Positions 49,791 to 55,353 of a stretch of DNA of 55,353 bases are shown one piece after another (the first letter of the stretch is position 1; each line of letters begins with the position of its first letter). This DNA is from an uncultured Bacteroidota bacterium. GTDB taxonomy: Bacteria; Bacteroidota; Bacteroidia; Flavobacteriales; Flavobacteriaceae. Both the position numbers and the translations under genes were made by a program. The stretch is taken from NCBI GenBank assembly GCA_902620455.1, contig CACNIG010000008.1, positions 1 through 55,353 on the forward strand, given 5' to 3'. The notes under the pieces are model-generated. The model did no database searches. It was not told where the DNA came from and worked only from the letters and a program-made list of their open reading frames with translations.

Positions 49791-51608
49791 TTAGATTTGC
49801 AGCTCATTCATATTTTTATATGAAGAATTAGAGTTAATAAGTTCTTCATGGGTTCCTTGGGCTATTATTCTACCTTTATCGATGAGAATAATTTTATCAC
49901 ATTTTTTTATTGTTGAAAACTTATGAGCAATAATAAGTGAAGTTTTACCTTGCATGAGCTTATTGATAGCATCTTGAATCTTTTTCTCTGATTTACTATC
50001 TAATGATGAAGTTGCTTCGTCCAATATTAGTATTGAGGGACTTTTTAACATTGCTCTTGCAATAGTCAGCCTTTGTTTTTGACCACCAGATAATTTGTTA
50101 CCATAGTCTCCAATAACTGTTTCATAGCCATTAATTTGTTCTTCTATAAATTCATGAGCATTAGCTTCTTTTGCAGCACTTATAATATCTTCTTTTTCTG
50201 AATCTAAATTTCCAATTTTAATATTATTAAATATATTATCATTAAAAAGAATAGACTCTTGTGTTACAATAGATATGTTTTTGTAAAGAGATTCTCTTTT
50301 AATATCAGAAATATTGATTCCGTCTATTAATAAGCTTCCTGAATCAGCACTAAAGAAACCATTAAGAAGATTAGCTATAGTAGATTTACCACTTCCTGAT
50401 GATCCAACTAACGCAACGCTCTCGCCTTTCTTTATTGTGAATGTTATTCCATCTAAAATTTTTGATTCACCATAACTAAACTCTAAATCTTGAAAGCTGA
50501 TTTTATCTTTAAACTCCTCAATTTCTATATTTCTGGTCCGATCATTGGAATATTTATCATACTCAATAATTTCGAATACTCGTTCAGCAGCAGCATTACC
50601 TTTTTTTATACTGTAAAAAGATTTACTTAAATTTTTAGCTGGAGTTAATATATTGTATGCAAGACCCATAAAAACAATAAATGTTGTGCCAGAAATTGAC
50701 TCGCTTACAAGCACCATTCTCCCTCCAAACCAAAGAAGTACACCGATAACTAAAATTCCCATAAACTCACTGAAAGGACCTGCTAAATTTTTTCTATTAA
50801 TTACTTTGTTAGAATACTTGTATAGTAAATGATTTATTTTATCAAATTTTCTTGAAAAAAAAGACTCAGATAAAAATGATTTTATCACTTTTTGGCCACT
50901 AATCGTCTCATCTATAATTGAGAGAAAGTTGCTCTGTTGTTGCTGTACCTCTTTAGAATCTTTTCTTAATCTTTTTCCAATTATCGATATAATAAATCCG
51001 GAAATAGGAATAAATAATATTACAAAAAGTGTTAGTTCAGGACTAATGGTAAACATTACAATAAGTGTAAATAATATTGTCAAGGGTTCTCTAACCATTA
51101 ACTCTAAAATGGATAAATATGATGTTTGAATCTCAAGAATATCAGCAGTAATCCTTGACATCAAATCACCTTTTTTCTTATTGATAAAATATGGAATTGG
51201 CATAACTAAAACTTTAGAATAAAGACTTTCTCTTAGTTTTTTCAAAAGACCATTTTTAACAAAAGTGATGTTGAACAATGCTAGATAATTAAAAACATTC
51301 TTCATTAGAAAAAAGAAGATAACTATACTGACAACAATAATTAGTGTTGTAGAAATATCTGTTTCTAACTGTTTGGATATATAATAATTAAAATAATTTT
51401 CTGCATATTCTCTGATATTACCAATACCTGAATATACAGGCGCCTCATACACTTTTTTTGTTTGTTTAAAAAGCACATCTAGCATAGGAATGAAAGAGAC
51501 AAATGCTAATGCACTAAAAATTGCATACAGAATGTTAAATAGAATATTAAGTACTGCAAAGTATGAGTATTCAAGGCCATATTTAAGAACTTTAGTAAAA
51601 TAATTCAT
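49791..51608 (-). CDS. ABC exporter, MsbA-like half transporter
   Basis: The 605-residue protein fuses six membrane helices (about residues 1-320) to an ATPase domain. The ATPase has Walker A SLVGSSGSGKSTIANLL-type AIVGSSGSGKST (here ALVGSSGSGKSTI), the signature LSGGQKQRLTIARAML and Walker B SILILDEATSSLDS, with the H-loop IIAHKFSTI. This layout matches MsbA, the lipid A-core flippase, and related lipid exporters. Neighbouring glycosyltransferase and small membrane protein support an envelope-lipid role. It starts one base before the end of the upstream glycosyltransferase region, so the two are co-transcribed. The exact cargo is not given by sequence. Confidence 0.9.
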   Translation of the reverse strand: MNYFTKVLKYGLEYSYFAVLNILFNILYAIFSALAFVSFIPMLDVLFKQTKKVYEAPVYSGIGNIREYAENYFNYYISKQLETDISTTLIIVVSIVIFFFLMKNVFNYLALFNITFVKNGLLKKLRESLYSKVLVMPIPYFINKKKGDLMSRITADILEIQTSYLSILELMVREPLTILFTLIVMFTISPELTLFVILFIPISGFIISIIGKRLRKDSKEVQQQQSNFLSIIDETISGQKVIKSFLSESFFSRKFDKINHLLYKYSNKVINRKNLAGPFSEFMGILVIGVLLWFGGRMVLVSESISGTTFIVFMGLAYNILTPAKNLSKSFYSIKKGNAAAERVFEIIEYDKYSNDRTRNIEIEEFKDKISFQDLEFSYGESKILDGITFTIKKGESVALVGSSGSGKSTIANLLNGFFSADSGSLLIDGINISDIKRESLYKNISIVTQESILFNDNIFNNIKIGNLDSEKEDIISAAKEANAHEFIEEQINGYETVIGDYGNKLSGGQKQRLTIARAMLKSPSILILDEATSSLDSKSEKKIQDAINKLMQGKTSLIIAHKFSTIKKCDKIILIDKGRIIAQGTHEELINSNSSYKNMNELQI

Positions 51609-52553
51609 TTAAAAAGTTTTATTTTTTATTGAATACTTATCCTTATTTAAATTAAACTTTAAAATTAATTCAGCTAAAAACCCTGCAATAAAAAATTGCG
51701 CACCCAGTATCATTGTAGCTAAAGCAATATAAAATTCAGGTCTAGTTGTAATTAGCCTAGAATTTGTATCAATAAATAACTTGTTATAACCCAGGTATAT
51801 TGAGAATATAGTACCAACAAAAATCATTATTGTTCCGATTAAACCAAAAAAATGCATTGGTCTTCTTCCAAATTTATTAGTAAACCAAAGAGTGGTTATA
51901 TCTAAAAATCCTCTTATAAATCTTTCATTTCCAAATTTACTTTTGCCATATTTTCTGGATTGATGTTTTACTATATGCTCTTCAATTTTATCAAAACCTT
52001 CATTTTTTGCAAGAATTGGAATAAATCTATGCATATCAGCATATAAGTTAATTGACTTTATTACTTCTTTTTTGTAGACCTTAATTCCACAATTAAAGTC
52101 ATGAAGTTTTATTCCTGAAAAAGCACGTGCTACCATGTTGAAAAATAAAGATGGAATCTTTTTAAAAAAATATGAATCATGTCTTTTCTTTTTCCATCCA
52201 GATATCATATCAAGATTATTTTTTATCAATTTATCAATCATTATTGGGATTTCTTCAGGTGAATCTTGAAGATCAGCATCAAGTGTTGCAACATAATCAC
52301 CTTTGGATTCATAAAATCCAACTCTTAATGCTTGTGATTTTCCAAAATTTCTACTGAATGAAATACCTTTAACGTTGTTATTCTCTTTTGCTATATCTTC
52401 AATAATATTCCAAGACTGATCATCACTCCCATCATCGATGTAAATTATTTCATAGGAAAAACCACTACTAATCAAAGATTTATTAATCCATTCATTGAGT
52501 TCGATTAAGGACTCAGATTCATTATAAAGTGGTATTACAATTGAGACATCCAT
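51609..52553 (-). CDS. Family-2 glycosyltransferase, polyprenyl-phosphate type
   Basis: The 314-residue protein has a GT-A domain at the N-terminus: MDVSIVIPLYNESESLIEL, IDDGSDDQSW, SFSRNFGKSQALRVGF and the metal motif LDADLQD (Asp92, Asp94). HDFNCGIKVYKKEV is typical of DPM1/ArnC-like enzymes that load a sugar onto undecaprenyl phosphate. Two C-terminal membrane helices (about 235-258 and 278-300) anchor it to the inner membrane. It abuts the ABC exporter and lies 7 bp from the DUF4199 gene, so all three form one operon with a probable cell-envelope role. Confidence 0.9.
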   Translation of the reverse strand: MDVSIVIPLYNESESLIELNEWINKSLISSGFSYEIIYIDDGSDDQSWNIIEDIAKENNNVKGISFSRNFGKSQALRVGFYESKGDYVATLDADLQDSPEEIPIMIDKLIKNNLDMISGWKKKRHDSYFFKKIPSLFFNMVARAFSGIKLHDFNCGIKVYKKEVIKSINLYADMHRFIPILAKNEGFDKIEEHIVKHQSRKYGKSKFGNERFIRGFLDITTLWFTNKFGRRPMHFFGLIGTIMIFVGTIFSIYLGYNKLFIDTNSRLITTRPEFYIALATMILGAQFFIAGFLAELILKFNLNKDKYSIKNKTF

Positions 52554-52560
52554 AGGCTAT

Positions 52561-53085
52561 TTAAGCTGGCCTATTTTTTTTTAGTGCTAATCCAGTTAAT
52601 AAAGAAATAAGTGCACCAAAGAATAATGAGACTGCCATTCCTATTGATGATGAAATAAGTGGATTTGCAAAAAATTCAAATGCTTCTTCCATAGCTCCTA
52701 CTATCTCATCTCCAATTTCAGGATTTTGCTGTATAGCTTGTTCAATTGCATAATCCATGGCCTTAGTCATAGTATCTGGATCTAGGACACTACCTTGAAA
52801 TATTCCATATGCAATACCAATTGCAGATCCAAGTGCAGTAACTCCAATCCCAATTTTCATTCCTTCACCTAAACTTATAAAACCTTCATTCATCTTTTTA
52901 AAAGCTAATTGCCCAAAAACAATTGACCCTGCCATTATTAATAATCCAGTCCATTGTTGAATTGAAGAGTTTTGATAGTGCATGTCCATTAGAAATAACA
53001 TGACGGTAAACGCGACAGTTAGCCCACCCATTATCAAACCATAGTTTAGCACAGTAGACTTAACAGTTCCTTTAGATTCTAACAT
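52561..53085 (-). CDS. DUF4199 membrane protein
   Basis: The 174-residue protein has four hydrophobic segments (near residues 14-33, 43-60, 79-99 and 143-168) and the family-like FISLGEGMKIGIGVTALGSA stretch. A polar loop with acidic residues (NPEIGDEIVGAMEEAFEFF) lies between the last two. DUF4199 proteins are common in Bacteroidetes and uncharacterised; they often precede the same glycosyltransferase. It is the first gene of the envelope operon and is divergent from rpmE2 across 91 bp, in which I find no perfect minus-strand -7 box. Confidence 0.88.
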   Translation of the reverse strand: MLESKGTVKSTVLNYGLIMGGLTVAFTVMLFLMDMHYQNSSIQQWTGLLIMAGSIVFGQLAFKKMNEGFISLGEGMKIGIGVTALGSAIGIAYGIFQGSVLDPDTMTKAMDYAIEQAIQQNPEIGDEIVGAMEEAFEFFANPLISSSIGMAVSLFFGALISLLTGLALKKNRPA

Positions 53086-53152
53086 TTTGTTTGTATTAAA
53101 TTATTTGAGTAAAATTAAGCAATTATAATGATAGGATATATGAAAAAAATTT

Positions 53153-53160
53153 TAAATTTG
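53153..53160 (+). promoter_or_regulatory. Candidate -7 promoter box (TAAATTTG) for rpmE2
   Basis: TAAATTTG lies in a 21-base string (53143-53163) identical to the one before rpsL, and predicts a leader of about 13 nt. Two independent ribosomal-protein genes with the same promoter core suggest co-regulation. Confidence 0.6.
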
Positions 53161-53176
53161 CACTCACTTTAAAATT

Positions 53177-53539
53177 ATGAAAAGTAATATACATCCTGAT
53201 AACTATAGACTAGTAGCATTTAAAGATATGTCTAACAATGATGTTTTTTTAACAAAGTCTACTGTTGAAACTAAGGAGACCACTAAAATTGATGGTGTAG
53301 AATATCCGCTTTTCAAACTTGAAATATCAAGAACATCTCATCCTTATTATACTGGTAAATCTAAGTTAGTAGATACTGCTGGTAGAGTTGATAAGTTTAG
53401 AAGCAAATATGCTAATTTCAATCAGGCACCTGCTACTGAGGAAGCACCTGCTACTGAGGAAGCACCTGCTACTGAGGAAGCACCTGCTACTGAGGAAATT
53501 AATGACTCACAAGAATCAGAAGATACAGATCCTTCATAG
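53177..53539 (+). CDS. rpmE2: 50S ribosomal protein L31 type B with repeated acidic tail
   Basis: Residues 1-80 are the type B L31 core ([49 protein letters not shown]), with no cysteine and so no zinc site. Residues 84-107 are four copies of APATEE encoded by four identical 18-bp units, followed by an acidic end ([13 protein letters not shown]). Total length is 120, against about 80-90 for most type B proteins. The tail would be exposed at the subunit interface. A promoter-like box matching that of rpsL lies just upstream. Confidence 0.94.
   Translation: MKSNIHPDNYRLVAFKDMSNNDVFLTKSTVETKETTKIDGVEYPLFKLEISRTSHPYYTGKSKLVDTAGRVDKFRSKYANFNQAPATEEAPATEEAPATEEAPATEEINDSQESEDTDPS
53426..53497 (+). 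repeat. Four perfect 18-bp tandem repeats in rpmE2
   Basis: The unit GCACCTGCTACTGAGGAA occurs four times with no mismatch, in frame, encoding APATEE each time. Identity at silent sites points to recent expansion by slippage, so copy number may vary between strains. Confidence 0.97.
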
Positions 53540-53553
53540 ATTATTTTAAAGTT

Positions 53554-54882
53554 TTGTCAAGTATCTTGGTATCATCAGAAGTTAAAAGAAATATATCTAA
53601 GATTGCTATTCATACACTTGGATGTAAATTAAATTTTTCTGAGTCCTCATATATTTCAAAATCACTTCAAGAAAATGATTACAAAATTGTAGATTTTGAT
53701 GAATTTGCAGATGCATATGTCATAAACACCTGCTCTGTGACAGAAAATGCTGATAAAAAGTTTAAGTATTTTGTCAAGCAAGCTCAAAAAAATAATCCGA
53801 ATGCTTTTATTGCAGCAATCGGATGCTATGCTCAGTTAAAACCAAAAGAGTTGTTATCAGTAGATGGTGTTGATTTGGTTCTAGGTGCAGATGATAAATT
53901 TAATCTTTTAGAATATCTCAAAAATTTAGATAGTGACCATTCAAAAAAGATTCACTCATGTAACATAAATGATGTAAACTTTTTTAAGGAAAGTTATTCT
54001 TTAAATCATCGTACAAGAGCATTTTTAAAAGTTCAAGATGGGTGTGACTACAAGTGCAGTTTTTGTACTATTCCACTTGCAAGGGGTAAGTCAAGAAGTA
54101 ATTCTATTTCAAATGTGATTGAAAATGTCTATGAAATTGCAAGTCAAAATATTAAAGAGATAGTTTTGACTGGTATAAACTTGGGGGACTTTGGTAAAAA
54201 TGAAAACAAAGAATTAAACTCTACTTTTCTTGATTTGATAAAGGAATTAGACAACCTTGACTTAGATTTGAGATTTAGGATATCTTCGATTGAGCCAAAC
54301 CTACTTAATGATGAAATAATTAGCTTTATTAGCACTAGCAAAAAGTTTGTTCATCATTTTCATATCCCATTACAAAGCGGTAGCGATTCTATTTTAAGAT
54401 TGATGCGAAGAAGATATGACTCAAAATTGTATAAAAGTAGAATTGAAAAAATAAATAGATTGATGCCTGATGCATGTATTGGTGTTGACGTTATTGTTGG
54501 TTTTCCAGGAGAAAATGATGATCTATTCCTTGAAAGTCTTGATTTTCTGGACAGCTTAAATGTTTCCTATTTTCATGTGTTTACTTACTCAGAGAGAGAT
54601 AATACTCATGCCATATCGTTACCTAATATTGTAGAGCCTAATGTTAGGACAAAAAGAAGTAAATTATTAAGGCTTTTATCTAGTAAAAAGAAAGCATCTT
54701 TCTATGAGAGAAACAGAGGCAGCATTCAAGATGTTCTGTTTGAATCGGAAGAAAAAAATGGCTACATAGAAGGATTTTCCTCTAACTATATTAGATTCAG
54801 AAGACCATGGGACCCCAGTATAGTTGGTACAATAGTAAAGTCTATTTTTGTTGATATTGACTCAGATGGATTTGCCATTTAG
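53554..54882 (+). CDS. mtaB: tRNA t6A37 methylthiotransferase MtaB
   Basis: Radical-SAM enzyme that makes ms2t6A at position 37 of ANN-decoding tRNAs. The N-terminal UPF0004 domain has Cys24 (TLGCKLNFSES), NTCSVTENAD and GCYAQLKP for one 4Fe-4S cluster. The radical-SAM cluster is Cys164/Cys168/Cys171 (DGCDYKCSFC). VGFPGENDDLF and HVFTYSERDNTHA follow, and the C-terminus is TRAM-like. The first residues have no ATG; the start is TTG 53554 or TTG 53566, chosen because KIAIHTLGCKLN must be included. The stop lies in a 9-bp inverted repeat that also contains the stop of the convergent gene. Confidence 0.92.
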   Translation: MSSILVSSEVKRNISKIAIHTLGCKLNFSESSYISKSLQENDYKIVDFDEFADAYVINTCSVTENADKKFKYFVKQAQKNNPNAFIAAIGCYAQLKPKELLSVDGVDLVLGADDKFNLLEYLKNLDSDHSKKIHSCNINDVNFFKESYSLNHRTRAFLKVQDGCDYKCSFCTIPLARGKSRSNSISNVIENVYEIASQNIKEIVLTGINLGDFGKNENKELNSTFLDLIKELDNLDLDLRFRISSIEPNLLNDEIISFISTSKKFVHHFHIPLQSGSDSILRLMRRRYDSKLYKSRIEKINRLMPDACIGVDVIVGFPGENDDLFLESLDFLDSLNVSYFHVFTYSERDNTHAISLPNIVEPNVRTKRSKLLRLLSSKKKASFYERNRGSIQDVLFESEEKNGYIEGFSSNYIRFRRPWDPSIVGTIVKSIFVDIDSDGFAI

Positions 54883-54899
54883 TTTTAATGAAAACTAAA
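54878..54899. terminator. Candidate two-way hairpin between mtaB and the GNAT-like gene
   Basis: TTTAGTTTT pairs with AAAACTAAA over nine bases around an AATG loop. The left arm contains the mtaB stop TAG and the right arm the minus-strand TAG of the convergent gene. It is A/T-rich with no clear T tract, so it is weaker than the argS terminator. Confidence 0.4.
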
Positions 54900-55188
54900 G
54901 TTTAATTCCAACAGGAAGAAGATGTTTAAATGCTTTATTCTTTCTAACAAATCCTGCAATTCTTGGTGAGGTAGGAACTACTCTCAGGTTTTTACTTTCT
55001 ATAAATTCAAGAACTTTAATGATGAATTCCTCTTCAAAAGATTTATCTTTTAAATTATCTGGAATATGAATTTTAGTTAGGAAAATTTTTCTTTCTTGTT
55101 CAGCGTATTCTATTCTAGCTAATGAGTCTGAAACCTTGACTTCAAATTGTCTTAAAAACTCATTATTCTCTATTGTTATCTCACTCAT
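54895..55188 (-). CDS. Short GNAT-fold protein (COG2388-like), probably without acetyl-CoA loop
   Basis: The 97-residue protein matches the small GNAT-like family (YjdJ type): a beta-strand start (FEVKVSDSLARIEYAE), IFLTKIHIPDNLKD, a helix (FIIKVLEFIESKNLRV) and VPTSPRIAGFVRKN near residues 71-84, ending LLPVGIKL. In active members the helix after LKD begins with a G-x-G-x-G-type acetyl-CoA loop; here it reads KDKSFEEEF with no glycine. Similar proteins are frequent in Flavobacteria as hypothetical N-acetyltransferases. A catalytic role is doubtful. Start is ATG 55188. The partial gene upstream runs in the same direction. Confidence 0.72.
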   Translation of the reverse strand: MSEITIENNEFLRQFEVKVSDSLARIEYAEQERKIFLTKIHIPDNLKDKSFEEEFIIKVLEFIESKNLRVVPTSPRIAGFVRKNKAFKHLLPVGIKL

Positions 55189-55249
55189 AAATAAAAAAGC
55201 TGGACAGCAAAGATAAAAAAAAATCTATTTACGATAAAAAAACTTGATA

Positions 55250-55353
55250 TTAAATTCTTTTCATCTGTTCTTGCATAAGCTTTATCTGTGCAGTTAGCAT
55301 ATTATGCTTATCGTAGCCTTTTGCCTCAGTTAATAGAGCTTGAGCTTCTCTTT
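55250..55353 (-). CDS. 3' end of an unknown gene, partial
   Basis: The minus strand is open from the window edge to the stop at 55250-55252 for 34 codons. The readable C-terminus is REAQALLTEAKGYDKHNMLT followed by AQIKLMQEQMKRI. It is helical and amphipathic, suggesting a coiled coil. I cannot name the family from this fragment. The gap to the GNAT-like gene is 61 bp, with nothing recognisable in it. Confidence 0.7.
   Translation of the reverse strand, partial: REAQALLTEAKGYDKHNMLTAQIKLMQEQMKRI

Noticed and set aside
1-55353. CRISPR arrays, transposons, prophage, restriction or defence systems.
   Set aside because: No direct-repeat/spacer pattern, transposase, integrase or known defence gene was seen. 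The only tandem array is the one in rpmE2.
1-55353. tRNA, rRNA or riboswitch genes in the gaps.
   Set aside because: All gaps are short and nearly pure A/T; none contains a cloverleaf, an acceptor/T-loop pattern or a folded leader I could support.

Overview
The window is a gene-dense, AT-rich piece of a bacterial chromosome, almost certainly from a marine flavobacterium (Bacteroidota, order Flavobacteriales). Four observations support this: start codons have no Shine-Dalgarno sequence and are preceded only by A/T-rich leaders; several genes carry the Bacteroidetes sigma-ABfr -7 box TAnnTTTG just upstream; the order rplQ-carA-eno-gltA and the guaA / LysM protein / pyrG / yidC cluster are arrangements I associate with Flavobacteria; and a proteorhodopsin gene sits beside a Blh-type carotene dioxygenase gene. 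No intergenic gap reaches 300 bp, and I see no rRNA, tRNA, CRISPR array, insertion sequence or phage gene. The genus is an inference I do not make.

Layout. 1-3084 (minus) is a large secreted BNR/VPS10-like beta-propeller protein running off the left edge. 3158-12886 (plus) holds bshC (bacillithiol), guaA, an unrecognised conserved protein, a LysM lipid/cell-wall-type protein, pyrG, yidC and mnmA. 12990-29486 is one continuous ribosomal super-cluster of 33 genes joining the str, S10, spc and alpha operons (rpsL to rplQ, with fusA, secY, infA, rpoA) and lacking tuf, map and adk; it ends at a clear intrinsic terminator. 29564-35095 carries carA, eno, gltA and argS, closed by a two-way terminator shared with the convergent proteorhodopsin gene (35143-35859, minus). 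The blh gene (35969-36853, plus) is divergent from it. Then come folD, a three-gene minus-strand group (NamZ/DUF1343, a VOC protein, an unknown polytopic membrane protein), a plus-strand group (LolC/E-like permease, PLP-dependent cysteine/cystathionine synthase, gamma-glutamyltransferase), and minus-strand acyl-CoA dehydrogenase and purL. The right end has an ABC exporter, a family-2 glycosyltransferase and a DUF4199 protein on the minus strand, then rpmE2 and mtaB on the plus strand, and finally a short GNAT-like protein and the 3' end of an unknown gene on the minus strand.

How the genes fit together. Proteorhodopsin and Blh form a complete light-driven proton pump unit: Blh splits beta-carotene to retinal and the opsin binds it. 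The opsin has the D/T/E proton-pump set, a green-tuning Met and a Gly at the position that opens a carotenoid-antenna window in xanthorhodopsin. BshC, the cysteine synthase-like enzyme and gamma-glutamyltransferase all concern low-molecular-weight thiols but are not one operon. Purine/pyrimidine supply (guaA, pyrG, carA, purL) is mixed with the translation genes. The ribosomal proteins that commonly carry zinc ribbons (S14, L31, L36) are all zinc-free forms here.

The most useful things to follow up are the carotenoid-antenna prediction for the opsin, the set of -7 boxes implying very short or absent 5' leaders (guaA is predicted leaderless), a 21-bp promoter core shared by the two ribosomal-protein promoters, four perfect 18-bp repeats that extend ribosomal protein L31, a palindrome upstream of the acyl-CoA dehydrogenase, and two uncharacterised proteins (6324-6836 and 37769-38635). 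I found no wholly new multi-gene system that I could defend.
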